A DNA stretch of 64,000 nucleotides from Desulfosporosinus sp. GTDB taxonomy: Bacteria; Bacillota; Desulfitobacteriia; Desulfitobacteriales; Desulfitobacteriaceae. A program made the position numbers and the translations under genes. Below, one piece after another: positions 54,424-62,552 of the stretch (its first letter is position 1; each line of letters opens with the position of its first letter). The stretch covers positions 55,251-119,250 of the forward strand of contig JAIMKP010000003.1 of assembly GCA_020692355.1 (NCBI GenBank), in the 5' to 3' direction. The notes beneath the pieces were generated by a model that was not told the DNA's origin, did not search any database, and was given only the letters and a program-made list of their open reading frames with translations.

Positions 54424-55500
54424 TTAAACAGGCTTTACATCGATATGAAGATTTTCGAGGCTTTTTGCCTGTTTGGCTGCAAAGATCACGGCAGTATCCG
54501 TCACCAAGGGAATGAGGTCCGTCGCGAAAAGTTTGACCCGGGCAAGTTCTTCCTGGACCCATGTTTGGGAAAAGATTTTCCCATTGTAGGTATTGATGAA
54601 CATGTTTAAATCAAACAGAGCGGCCTTCTCATAGTAATGTTCGGGGAAAAAATCGTGGATTAGCAAGAATCCTTCGGGTTTGAGACAATTGGCAGCCCTC
54701 TCCAGAACAGCAGGGATCTCATCTTCCGAATAAGCGTGAATTATGTTGGAGAGGATGACCAGGTCAAATGCTTCCTGATCAACGGGCCAAGGTTCTAAAA
54801 TATTAACAGGGCCATAGATTAAGCGTTCTCCGAATCCCCTCTTTTCCATAAACTCCCGGGTATAGTCCAAAACGTGAGGCAGGTCAAGTAAGGTAGCGGT
54901 CAGTGCGGGAAAACGCTCCAGAAAACCGCTGGCCATGGCGCCGGAACCGGTCCCAACATCAAGGATCTTCCCGGAAAGGGGTAAACCTTCGAAAAAAGGA
55001 AGAATTTCTTGCACTTTGATCCGGGCTACATTGTCCATAGCGCTGATATATTTCCGAACACGCCGGGCAAACCGTTCAGGATCTTCCTCGGACGAACCGT
55101 AATTAATCCTTTTACCGGCTTCCAGGCACTGAGCGAGATTTTGCCACCCGGAATAGAGATACTTGCGCCACAGAATGGAATCTCCCTGGTAATTGCTCTT
55201 ACCTTTTACGAGATACTCACTGGCCAGTTTGGTATTAAAATAGTATTTACCGTCATCAGTCAGCAAGCCCATAGCGCAAAGGGCATGTAGAAAGCGCTCC
55301 AGTCCCCGGGGGGGAACATTCAATGCCCCAACCAGTTCAGGAGCGGTTTTCCCCCTTGAGTCGAGAAGACTAAAAACCTCGAGTTCAACTGCCGTAAACA
55401 GTGCCTCGGAAAACCAATACCCTGTAGCCAGGTCTTCCAGGTACTGGGGACCGATCATTTCGACATGGGCCAGGACGGAATCCATCAGCTGAATATTCAT
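54424..55500 (-). CDS. SAM-dependent O-methyltransferase (plant-type family 2) with dimerisation domain
   Basis: The 358-residue protein has an N-terminal winged-helix dimerisation domain (YWFSEALFTAVELEVFSLLDSRGKTAPELVGAL, then LERFLHALCAMGLL) and a Rossmann methyltransferase domain with ILDVGTGSGAMASGFLERFP, TLLDLPHVLDY and DLVILSNIIHAYSEDE. This family methylates hydroxyl groups of small aromatic or polyketide-like molecules. The substrate is unknown. ATG 55500 follows AAAGGAG. It is divergent from the EamA exporter with overlapping promoters. Confidence 0.9.
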   Translation of the reverse strand: MNIQLMDSVLAHVEMIGPQYLEDLATGYWFSEALFTAVELEVFSLLDSRGKTAPELVGALNVPPRGLERFLHALCAMGLLTDDGKYYFNTKLASEYLVKGKSNYQGDSILWRKYLYSGWQNLAQCLEAGKRINYGSSEEDPERFARRVRKYISAMDNVARIKVQEILPFFEGLPLSGKILDVGTGSGAMASGFLERFPALTATLLDLPHVLDYTREFMEKRGFGERLIYGPVNILEPWPVDQEAFDLVILSNIIHAYSEDEIPAVLERAANCLKPEGFLLIHDFFPEHYYEKAALFDLNMFINTYNGKIFSQTWVQEELARVKLFATDLIPLVTDTAVIFAAKQAKSLENLHIDVKPV

Positions 55501-55590
55501 AGGTTTCTCCTTTCTCCACTTCCACGGCTGAACCGTACAGAGCGCCAACATAATTATACTCGTCCTCTCCTGCCCCAATCAGGGCATTGC

Positions 55591-55619
55591 TTGTCATTCC
55601 CTCACTGAGCCTATATTAT
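55591..55619 (+). promoter_or_regulatory. Sigma-A promoter of the exporter leader
   Basis: TTGTCA and TATTAT are separated by 17 bases on the plus strand. Transcription would begin near 55626, about 58 bases before the leader peptide. Confidence 0.7.
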
Positions 55620-55642
55620 AGTGTTTGAATAGCAAGACGCAA
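55615..55642 (-). promoter_or_regulatory. Sigma-A promoter of the methyltransferase gene
   Basis: TTGCGT, 16 bases, then TATAAT on the minus strand. Its -10 overlaps the -10 of the divergent exporter promoter, so the two transcription events should compete or be jointly controlled. Confidence 0.65.
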
Positions 55643-55683
55643 TCTGCTCTTGCTTAAAATCAGCCTGAAAGGAGGTCATAATC

Positions 55684-55734
55684 ATGCTTTTCTCCAACCT
55701 ATTCGAAAATGATCAACCGGTCCTTCATCTCTAA
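55684..55734 (+). CDS. 16-residue leader peptide of the exporter gene
   Basis: ATG at 55684 lies eight bases after AAAGGAGG, the strongest ribosome site in this region, and the frame MLFSNLFENDQPVLHL ends at TAA 55734. The last codons (GTC CTT CAT CTC) are also the first arm of the attenuator hairpin. The peptide itself matches nothing I recognise. Its role is presumably to position a stalled ribosome that changes RNA folding downstream. Confidence 0.75.
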   Translation: MLFSNLFENDQPVLHL

Positions 55735-55810
55735 ACTCAAGACGGAGATGAAGGACAATTTCCGTCTTGAGAATTGTTTAGTTATCAAGTCAATTCTCAG
55801 GAGACGGAGG
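55720..55810 (+). promoter_or_regulatory. Four-segment translational attenuator covering the exporter ribosome site
   Basis: Segment 1 (55720-55731, GTCCTTCATCTC) pairs over 12 bp with 55745-55756 (GAGATGAAGGAC). Segment 2 (55736-55746, CTCAAGACGGA) overlaps that arm and pairs over 11 bp with segment 3 (55761-55771, TCCGTCTTGAG). Segment 3 (55761-55776) instead pairs over 16 bp, with a 2-base bulge, with segment 4 (55791-55808, CAATTCTCA-GG-AGACGGA), which contains the ribosome site GGAGACGGAGG of the exporter. So 1:2 plus 3:4 hides the site, and 2:3 exposes it. A ribosome stalled in the leader peptide would mask segment 1 and switch to 2:3. Confidence 0.8.
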
Positions 55811-55818
55811 TTAATTTT

Positions 55819-56733
55819 TTGAAAAATTCCATTTTAGGAGCGATTTATCTCTCGCTGGCGGCGAGTATCTGGGGTGGAATGTACGTTATCAGCAAGTATG
55901 TTTTAGGATTTGTCCCTCCTTTTACCCTGCTCTGGTTACGTTACGCCATCGCCTTTGCCTTTCTGTTCGGCATTTGGCACTTTACCAGCCGTTCCAAAGC
56001 TAGACCCTATAGACTTAGCTGGAAAACGATCCAACGTTTGGCTTGGATTGGTTTTATCGGCTATTTTGTATCGGTTGGTACTCAATTTGTCGGGACGAAG
56101 CTATCTGACGCGCATACAGGAGCGTTGCTGACTTCCGCTTCTCCCACCTTTGTTATTCTCTTTGCCCGACTATTCCTGCGCGAACCGCTCACCTGGAAAA
56201 AAGTCTCGGCTTTACTCCTGTCAACCGGGGGAGTCCTAATCGTTGTCGGCTGGGGAAATCATCAGGGAAACAGTTTCTTGGGCGAACTTTTCCTCTTGGC
56301 AGCGGCGATAACTTGGGCTCTGCTTACCGTATCCGTTCGACAGGCCGCCAAACACCATTCCCCTTTGACGACCACAACCTTTGCTTTAGGATTTGCCCTC
56401 ATTATGACCACGCCCCTCATGTTCTGGGAAATCCTGAATACAAAACTTTCCTGGTCGGCGAATCCTACCCTTCTTGGGGGCGGTATTTTATACCTGGGAC
56501 TGGTAGCGACAGCAGCAGCCTTTTTCCTCTGGAATAAAGGCATGGAGTTAATCGAGGCGGGCATCGGTTCTCTATTCTTCTTTTTCCAACCGGTAGTCGG
56601 GGCTTTCTTGGGCTGGCTCCTGCTCGGTGAAGAACTGCGTTGGAATTTCTTTTTTGGAGGTTCCTTCATTCTCTTGGGAGTCTTGCTCGCTACTGTCGAC
56701 CCGCGCACGCTCTTTCGTCGTCGCATAGAGTAA
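55819..56733 (+). CDS. EamA/DMT-family transporter (probable exporter)
   Basis: The 304-residue protein starts at TTG 55819, eight bases after GGAGG. It has ten hydrophobic segments in two EamA repeats: LAASIWGGMYVISKYVLGFVPPFTLLWLRY and SPTFVILFARLFLREPLTWKKVSALLLSTGGVLIVV in the first, FFFFQPVVGAFLGWLLLGEELRWNFFFGG in the second. Such proteins mostly export small metabolites. Expression appears to be controlled by the upstream leader attenuator, which suggests induction by something that stalls ribosomes. Confidence 0.92.
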   Translation: MKNSILGAIYLSLAASIWGGMYVISKYVLGFVPPFTLLWLRYAIAFAFLFGIWHFTSRSKARPYRLSWKTIQRLAWIGFIGYFVSVGTQFVGTKLSDAHTGALLTSASPTFVILFARLFLREPLTWKKVSALLLSTGGVLIVVGWGNHQGNSFLGELFLLAAAITWALLTVSVRQAAKHHSPLTTTTFALGFALIMTTPLMFWEILNTKLSWSANPTLLGGGILYLGLVATAAAFFLWNKGMELIEAGIGSLFFFFQPVVGAFLGWLLLGEELRWNFFFGGSFILLGVLLATVDPRTLFRRRIE

Positions 56734-56791
56734 AAATCGCTCGTTCAATTCCTCATCAACGCTGCCAGGGCCCAACGATCGTCCTCTGGGT

Positions 56792-56829
56792 AAAAGTGAA
56801 CCGCTGTCTTCGGCATGCGGTTCACTTTT
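56792..56829. terminator. Bidirectional terminator between the exporter and XRE-cupin genes
   Basis: AAAAGTGAACCGC and GCGGTTCACTTTT form a perfect 13-bp stem with U-runs on both strands. It separates two converging genes. Confidence 0.88.
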
Positions 56830-56836
56830 TCGACTG

Positions 56837-57391
56837 TTAAAGCGGATAATAGATCACCACTTGAACTTGCGTCAGTGCAGTTGTTCCGTTTCGGTAACCA
56901 TGAGGACGATCCCCCGGAAACCGCAACGCATCCCCCTGGTAAACCGTGTAGAGGCTTTCCTCAACCTCCACCTCCAACGTTCCCTCTGAAACGAGCAAAT
57001 ATTCCTCAACCCCTTTTGGGTGGGCCTCCGAAGCGTGTCTACACCCCGGTTCCAAAACGATGGAAAAGATCTCGAAACGCCGGATTGGGTCAAAAGGAAA
57101 GAGCGGATAAACCCGGTACTGACCATCTTCCTCCAGAAGCGGTTGCAGTGCATTCCAGGAAACAACGGACACAATCGTCATAGCCTCTTCCACAAAAGAA
57201 GAGAAAGAGACCTGAAATCCATTGGCAATCTTCCATAACGTGGTTACGGTCGGATTGGATTCTCCTCTCTCAATCTGGCCCAACATGGCCTTGCTCACGC
57301 CAGTGATCTCAGCCGCCTTATCTAAGCTAAGCCCCTTTTCACGGCGAATGCGCCGCAGACTTTTGGCAACTCGCTCGTGTATGGAATCCAT
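56837..57391 (-). CDS. XRE-cupin transcriptional regulator
   Basis: The 184-residue protein has an N-terminal helix-turn-helix (LRRIRREKGLSLDKAAEITGVSKAMLGQIERGESNPTVTTLWKIA) and a C-terminal cupin barrel (HPKGVEEYLLVSEGTLEVEV, FPGDRPHGYRN). Regulators of this class frequently control a divergent amino acid exporter. Here azlCD is divergent and a 26-bp palindrome lies between. It probably represses azlCD until a ligand binds the cupin domain. Confidence 0.92.
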   Translation of the reverse strand: MDSIHERVAKSLRRIRREKGLSLDKAAEITGVSKAMLGQIERGESNPTVTTLWKIANGFQVSFSSFVEEAMTIVSVVSWNALQPLLEEDGQYRVYPLFPFDPIRRFEIFSIVLEPGCRHASEAHPKGVEEYLLVSEGTLEVEVEESLYTVYQGDALRFPGDRPHGYRNGTTALTQVQVVIYYPL

Positions 57392-57475
57392 TGTTACCTA
57401 TCCCCCTTCGCTACACGTCCTGCAATACGTCCTGCGCTCACGCTTCTGCAAGCCTTCCTGTTCCCTGTTCTTGTC

Positions 57476-57501
57476 TAGTATAACATACATATGTTATACT
57501 A
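57476..57501. promoter_or_regulatory. Operator palindrome between the XRE-cupin gene and azlC
   Basis: TAGTATAACATA and TATGTTATACTA are perfect 12-base arms separated by CA. The palindrome contains TATACT/AGTATA words that can serve as -10 elements, so bound regulator would block transcription. Confidence 0.8.
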
Positions 57502-57542
57502 TGATATACTACCATGATACCCAACAGGAAGGAGATCTAGTC

Positions 57543-58274
57543 ATGGGAAAAAACACGCTGACTTCAGAACATCTTGGGCCATTTCTCGAAGGGGTAAAGG
57601 CAGGGCTGCCTGTCGCGATGGGTTACATCCCCATTGCCATCGCTTTTGGTTTGTTGGCAAAATCCAACGGAGTGCCGATTGCCATCAGTGTCTCCATGTC
57701 CCTCTTCATTTTTGCCGGAGCAAGCCAGTTCGTCGGGGTCAGTCTCCTGACCGCCGGAGCAGCCTACTGGGAAATCATTACGGCCACCTTCCTGTTAAAC
57801 CTGCGCCATTTTTTAATGTCTGCCTCCCTCTCCCCACGCCTTGCAGCAAACACACCGAAACGTCACTTAGCCATCCTGGCTTATGGTCTTACCGATGAAA
57901 CCTTCAGCGTGGCTTCGCTCCGACCAGAGAAAACCCTCAGCTTCCCCTTTATTTTGGGGCTTAATCTCATCGCCTTTAGCGCCTGGAATGTGGGAACTTG
58001 GGCGGGATTCATCTTAGGAACCGGATTACCGGGATCGGTTCGTTCCAGCATGGGGATTGCCCTCTATGCCATGTTTCTCGGTTTATTGATCCCCGCAGCG
58101 AAAAACTCCCACCCGGCCCTCGTCGTCGTGTTGCTGGCCGGAGGGATCCACGCACTCTTGCAATCGCTTCCCCGCTTGGCCTCATTTTCCAGCAGCTGGG
58201 GCATCGTTATCTCTACCGTGCTGGCAGCGGCCATCGGTGCATTACTCTTTCCAGAGGAGGGAAAAGCCGTATGA
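57543..58274 (+). CDS. azlC: AzlC family branched-chain amino acid exporter, large subunit
   Basis: The 243-residue membrane protein begins behind AAGGAG with MGKNTLTSEHLGPFLEGVKAGLPVAMGYIPIAIAFGLLAKSNG and has NLRHFLMSASLSP and GLTDETFSVA, all AzlC signatures. With AzlD it exports branched-chain amino acids or analogues. A frame extension far upstream crosses the operator and regulator gene and is not used. Its stop overlaps the azlD start by ATGA. Confidence 0.94.
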   Translation: MGKNTLTSEHLGPFLEGVKAGLPVAMGYIPIAIAFGLLAKSNGVPIAISVSMSLFIFAGASQFVGVSLLTAGAAYWEIITATFLLNLRHFLMSASLSPRLAANTPKRHLAILAYGLTDETFSVASLRPEKTLSFPFILGLNLIAFSAWNVGTWAGFILGTGLPGSVRSSMGIALYAMFLGLLIPAAKNSHPALVVVLLAGGIHALLQSLPRLASFSSSWGIVISTVLAAAIGALLFPEEGKAV

Positions 58275-58579
58275 AATCCCTGGCTTTGTTAGTATTGGGT
58301 ATGGGGTTGGTAACCTATATTCCCCGTATGCTCCCCATGGTCCTGCTGGGGAAGGTAAACTTGCATCCTTTCTTGAGCCGTTTCTTACAATTCATCCCTT
58401 TTGCCGCCCTCAGTGCCTTGATCGTTCCCGGGATTCTCTCTTCCACCAACAGTACGACTTCCGCTGTAGCAGGCGGTGTCGCTGCCTCTATCCTGGCCTT
58501 TTTCCGCCTTAACGTGATGTTTGTGGTTCTGGGTGGCATCCTCGGAGTATTCTTCTGGGAGCTATGGCTCACCCCTTGA
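58271..58579 (+). CDS. azlD: AzlD family branched-chain amino acid exporter, small subunit
   Basis: The 102-residue protein has four hydrophobic segments with TYIPRMLPMVLLGKV and FLQFIPFAALSALIVPGIL, the AzlD pattern. It is translationally coupled to azlC. Confidence 0.93.
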   Translation: MKSLALLVLGMGLVTYIPRMLPMVLLGKVNLHPFLSRFLQFIPFAALSALIVPGILSSTNSTTSAVAGGVAASILAFFRLNVMFVVLGGILGVFFWELWLTP

Positions 58580-58606
58580 GACTCAAGATGTAAACCACCG
58601 AGCCGC

Positions 58607-59254
58607 TTACTCCTGCAGTGCGGTTAGATCCTCATTGCGCCCAATCAACACCAAGGAATCCCCCGATTCAATCACGGTCTCGGCTCCAGGAACCGCAATC
58701 ATCCCCTCCGGTTTCTTGATGACCACGATCGAGACCTTATGCTTAGCTCGTAAATTTAGATCTTTCAGGGTTTTAGCAATACACCAGGTCGGTGGAGTCA
58801 TCTGCATGACACTGTAATCCGGGGCTAACTCGATTAAATCCAAAACATTCCCTTTTTCCAAGTTATAGGCCAAACGCTTCCCCATATCCTGCTCCGGAAA
58901 AATAACCCGGTCGGCTCCCACTCGCGCCAAGACTTTGCCATGCAATTCAGATTGCGCTTTGGCGACAACCTGTTTGACCCCCATCTCTTTGAGCATCAAG
59001 GTGATGAGGATATTCGCTTCGATATCATCCCCGATGGCCACCACCACGGCATCGAAATTTCGCAACCCTAAGGCCTTGAGATTCTCCTCTTCGCGTGCAT
59101 CGGCCTGTACTGCATGTGTCACATCCTCGGCCAAGGCATGAATTAAAGCCTCATCTTTGTCAATTGCCAGAACATCGTGCCCGATCTTGCTCAAGGTTAA
59201 CGCGACACTCGCCCCAAAGCGTCCTAACCCGATCACCGCATACTGTTTAGGCAT
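58607..59254 (-). CDS. ktrA: Ktr K+ uptake regulatory subunit (RCK protein)
   Basis: The 215-residue cytoplasmic protein has the Rossmann motif VIGLGRFGASVALTLSKIGHDVLAIDKDE and a C-terminal RCK_C domain (PEGMIAVPGAETVIESGDSLVLIGRNEDL). It gates the membrane subunit in response to nucleotides. ATG follows AGAGGAGGTG. It follows the Ktr channel gene by 26 bases. KtrC is an equally possible name. Confidence 0.9.
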   Translation of the reverse strand: MPKQYAVIGLGRFGASVALTLSKIGHDVLAIDKDEALIHALAEDVTHAVQADAREEENLKALGLRNFDAVVVAIGDDIEANILITLMLKEMGVKQVVAKAQSELHGKVLARVGADRVIFPEQDMGKRLAYNLEKGNVLDLIELAPDYSVMQMTPPTWCIAKTLKDLNLRAKHKVSIVVIKKPEGMIAVPGAETVIESGDSLVLIGRNEDLTALQE

Positions 59255-59280
59255 AGCAGTTTACACCTCCTCTCGCATCT

Positions 59281-60633
59281 TCATCCAACCAAGATTTTCT
59301 CCTCAGGATACTTAATCCCCGATGCTTTCCATTTCTGCGTCAGCGCAAACCCAAGCGTCAGGGGACCCACTCTTCCGACAAACATCCCGAACATGATGGC
59401 CACCCTCCCTAAGGCAGAGAGCTGAGGGGTAAGTCCTAGCGTCAGACCGACCGTCCCAAAGGCAGATGTCGTTTCAAACAAGGCTGTTAAGAGATCCGTC
59501 TTCTCACTCAAGCTCAGCAGAAAAGTTAAGAGAAAAACAAATAATCCCCCCAAGGCAGCAATCGCAGCCGCCTTGGCTATCGTATCCTGAGGGAGTGCAC
59601 GTTCCCTGACCTTGACTTGATTCTCCCCTTTCAAGATGCTCCGTAAAGCTAAGACCAGCGTGAGAAACGTCGTAGTCTTAATCCCTCCACCGGTCGAACC
59701 GGGAGAGGCTCCGATAAACATGAGGATCAATATCACCATGACCGTCGCCAAATGGAAATCGGCAAGATTCAGGGTATTAAACCCGGCCGTCCGTGGGGTC
59801 ACGGCCTGAAACAGAGCCGCAAGCACTTGGCTCCCCGAATTCAACCCGCCCAAGGTCTTAGGATTGCCGAATTCCAGTACATAGATGAGGAGCGTTCCGG
59901 CAAGTACCAAACCAGCACTTGTCCCAATCACCATACGGGTGTGCAGGGAGAGCGAGCGCCAATGCGGCAGAGTTCTCCCACGTGTCGCAAGAATTTCTGC
60001 GAGCACCGCAAAGCCAAAACCACCGGTGGTAATCAGACCCATGATCGTCAAATTGGTCACCCAGTCTCCAACAAATCCTGTCAGGCTGGAGAAATGGCCG
60101 AACAAATCGAACCCGGCATTGTTAAACGCAGATACGGAATGAAAGATCCCATAATAGATGGCACGTCCCCAGCCCAAAGGCTTCACCCAGTTCAAGGCCA
60201 AAATCAGAGCCCCAAGTGCCTCGATCGCAAAAGCGTAAAGAACCACGTGTTTAGCCAAGCGAACAATACCTGCCAGAGAATTCTGATTTAAGGCTTCTTG
60301 TAAAAGAAGCCTTTCCCGCAATGTGATTTTTCTCCCTAATAAAATGGCAAAAAAGGTAGCAAAGGTCATAAACCCTAAGCCCCCTACCTGAATCAGCATG
60401 AGGAGCGTGAGCTGGCCGAATAGCGTGAACGTCGTCAGGGTGTCGACCACCACGAGACCGGTCACACAAACCGCCGAAGTGGAAGTAAACAGGGCATCAA
60501 GCAGGGAGAGCCCCAGCCCGTCCCGCGTAGCCAACGGCAAGGTTAGCAGTAGCCCTCCAACTAAGATGACCGCTGTGAAGCCCAGAACGAGAACCCGCGC
60601 TGGGGTCATCCTGGAATTTATACTTTTCGACAT
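59281..60633 (-). CDS. ktrB: Ktr K+ uptake membrane subunit (TrkH superfamily)
   Basis: The 450-residue membrane protein has four pore repeats with TSTSAVCVTGLVVVDT, HSVSAFNNAGFDLFGHF, TPRTAGFNTLNLADFH and TSAFGTVGLTLGLTP. The selectivity glycines are present in each. It takes up K+ with Na+ and pairs with the RCK subunit. ATG 60633 follows GGAGGGAGGCGGGC. Confidence 0.93.
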   Translation of the reverse strand: MSKSINSRMTPARVLVLGFTAVILVGGLLLTLPLATRDGLGLSLLDALFTSTSAVCVTGLVVVDTLTTFTLFGQLTLLMLIQVGGLGFMTFATFFAILLGRKITLRERLLLQEALNQNSLAGIVRLAKHVVLYAFAIEALGALILALNWVKPLGWGRAIYYGIFHSVSAFNNAGFDLFGHFSSLTGFVGDWVTNLTIMGLITTGGFGFAVLAEILATRGRTLPHWRSLSLHTRMVIGTSAGLVLAGTLLIYVLEFGNPKTLGGLNSGSQVLAALFQAVTPRTAGFNTLNLADFHLATVMVILILMFIGASPGSTGGGIKTTTFLTLVLALRSILKGENQVKVRERALPQDTIAKAAAIAALGGLFVFLLTFLLSLSEKTDLLTALFETTSAFGTVGLTLGLTPQLSALGRVAIMFGMFVGRVGPLTLGFALTQKWKASGIKYPEEKILVG

Positions 60634-60675
60634 GCCCGCCTCCCTCCACGAAGCAAGATGACACTTTGCTTACTT

Positions 60676-61060
60676 TTATATAAGCTCCCTCAAAGTCGCT
60701 AAGTTAGGCGTTATTAACGCAGCCCGAACCGGTGCTGCCTCGACGCCCAGAAGTTTAAGCGGCAGGGCGTAAAGCGTATACCTTCCTTCTGGAACATTTT
60801 TTAGCCTGAATCCTTCCAGAATGATGACTTCCGCCTGAAATAGAAGCTTGTGGGTTTCGTGAGCAAGCGGGCCAAGGAGATGGATTCAATACGCGCTCCC
60901 TCCTGAAAGATGTGTAGAGGGGCGTCAACATGCGTGCCTGTATGCAGATCCATGTGCAGGGAAGACTCATAGGTACTGCTCTGGGAAAAGTCCTGCCTCA
61001 CCGTCCCAACCGCCAGGAATACTCAACCTCATCCCAGCGGGTAAACAATGTAGAATCCCC
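60676..61060 (-). pseudogene. Broken cyclase-family (kynurenine formamidase-like) gene
   Basis: One frame encodes SSLHMDLHTGTHVDAPLHIFQEGARIESISL, the metal-binding HxGTHxDAP motif of the family. A second frame, from about 60844 to the stop at 60676, encodes AEVIILEGFRLKNVPEGRYTLYALPLKLLGVEAAPVRAALI, its normal C-terminus. The two are joined out of frame with about 70 residues missing, and the N-terminus is also disrupted. The gene is dead. Confidence 0.8.
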
Positions 61061-61137
61061 GCGCATGCTATCGAGTCATAAGTCTATCCTTCCTCATTTA
61101 AAAGATCAAATAACATTTTATGACTCCTACATTTTTA

Positions 61138-61166
61138 TTGCAAGTAGTGACAAGTTCCATTATCTT
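61138..61166 (+). promoter_or_regulatory. Probable promoter of trkA
   Basis: TTGCAA, 17 bases, TATCTT on the plus strand, about 45 bases upstream of the trkA start. Moderate consensus match. Confidence 0.45.
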
Positions 61167-61210
61167 ATAAGGGTAACCTATTGTAAGCTTAAACATGCGG
61201 GGGTGCCTTT

Positions 61211-62539
61211 GTGCGCGTAGTAATCGTTGGGGCCGGCAAGCTCGGGTACAGTTTGGCTCAATACTTGTCTAAAGAGGAACACGAAGTAACGGTCATTGAA
61301 CAAGATGAGGAACGCCGCTTAATCGTACAAAACAGTCTGGATGTGATGACCGTCTGTGGCAACGGTGCTAGCCCACAATTTTTGCTTGACTCCGGCATTA
61401 AGGCCGACCTGCTCGTGGCCGTGACGGATAGCGATGAAGTGAATATGATTACTTGCATGGCGGCCAAACAAGCGGGTATCCCACAAACCATTGCCCGTGT
61501 ACGCAACCAAGAATATGTAGGCCATGGGCAAGAGGCTTTCCACATGGCGTTAGGGATTGATCTGACCATCAATCCAGAAATGGTGACAGCCATTGAAATC
61601 AGCCGTATCCTCCTTACCCCTGCCGCCTTAGATGTGGAAGATTTCGGGAACGGGAAAGTGCGTTTGCTCGAAGTTCGCATCCGTCCTGATTCTTCCCTCG
61701 TAAATATTCCCCTCCGCCATTTAGCCTTGCCACCTCATATATTGGTGGCAGGTATCCTGCGGCAAGATAGCATGATCATTCCGCACGGTTCAGACCTTCT
61801 ACTGCCCCAAGATAGTGTTTTTTTTGTTGGTTCCAGCGATGCAATTAAGGCATTCAGTGAACAGTTTGCTGAGAAGAAAACAAGAATTGAGCGGGTGATG
61901 ATTATCGGTGCCGGTCGTATCGGACGGCACTTGGCGAAAATTTTAGTCAACGTCGGCATGTCTGTAAAGGTCATTGACAAAGACCGGGAACGCTGTCAAG
62001 AACTCGCCACCGTTCTCGATAAAGGGCTTGTGCTTTGCGGCGAAGGAACCGATATTGATCTCCTCATCGAGGAAGGCGTCGGAGATGCGGATGCTGTGGT
62101 TTGCCTAACCGATGACGATAAACTCAATCTGCTCCTGGCCCTCCTAGCCAAAGATTTAGGGGCGCAAAAAACCATTGTGCGGGTCGGACGTTCCGAATAT
62201 ATGTCTCTCATGGGAAAAGTGGGGGTCGATGTCGTACTCTCCCCCAGGCTCTTGACCGCAGGGGTTATTTTACGTCAAGTGCGCCGAGGCCAGGTTGTCG
62301 CGGTTTCATTGCTCGAAGGTGCAAAAGCCGAAGCGATGGAAATTGTCGTTTCCAACAACAGCCCACTTTTGGGCCGTCGGCTAAAAGAAACCAAGCTTCC
62401 CCGCAACGCGATCATCGGCGCACTCATTCGTGAAGGTGCATTGATTATCCCAGATGGGAACACCCTTCTTCAACGCGAAGATCGGGCCATTATTTTTGCA
62501 TTGCCCGACACCATCGCCAAACTGAGTAAAATCTTTTAA
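61211..62539 (+). CDS. trkA: Trk K+ uptake NAD-binding subunit TrkA
   Basis: The 442-residue protein has two RCK modules, each with a Rossmann motif: VVIVGAGKLGYSLAQYLSKEEHEVTVIEQDEER and VMIIGAGRIGRHLAKILVNVGMSVKVIDKDRER. Both are followed by RCK_C domains. It controls TrkH. The GTG start has GGGGGTG upstream. It precedes trkH by 13 bases. Confidence 0.95.
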   Translation: MRVVIVGAGKLGYSLAQYLSKEEHEVTVIEQDEERRLIVQNSLDVMTVCGNGASPQFLLDSGIKADLLVAVTDSDEVNMITCMAAKQAGIPQTIARVRNQEYVGHGQEAFHMALGIDLTINPEMVTAIEISRILLTPAALDVEDFGNGKVRLLEVRIRPDSSLVNIPLRHLALPPHILVAGILRQDSMIIPHGSDLLLPQDSVFFVGSSDAIKAFSEQFAEKKTRIERVMIIGAGRIGRHLAKILVNVGMSVKVIDKDRERCQELATVLDKGLVLCGEGTDIDLLIEEGVGDADAVVCLTDDDKLNLLLALLAKDLGAQKTIVRVGRSEYMSLMGKVGVDVVLSPRLLTAGVILRQVRRGQVVAVSLLEGAKAEAMEIVVSNNSPLLGRRLKETKLPRNAIIGALIREGALIIPDGNTLLQREDRAIIFALPDTIAKLSKIF

Positions 62540-62552
62540 GGCAGGGCATAAA

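Noticed and set aside
55684..55810. T-box or metabolite riboswitch upstream of the exporter
   Set aside because: No T-box sequence or specifier loop is present, and a translated leader with mutually exclusive arms ending on the ribosome site explains the region better.
57222..57542. Longer azlC product with an upstream extension of 107 codons
   Set aside because: The extension runs through the operator and the start of the divergent regulator; the ATG at 57543 has a proper ribosome site.
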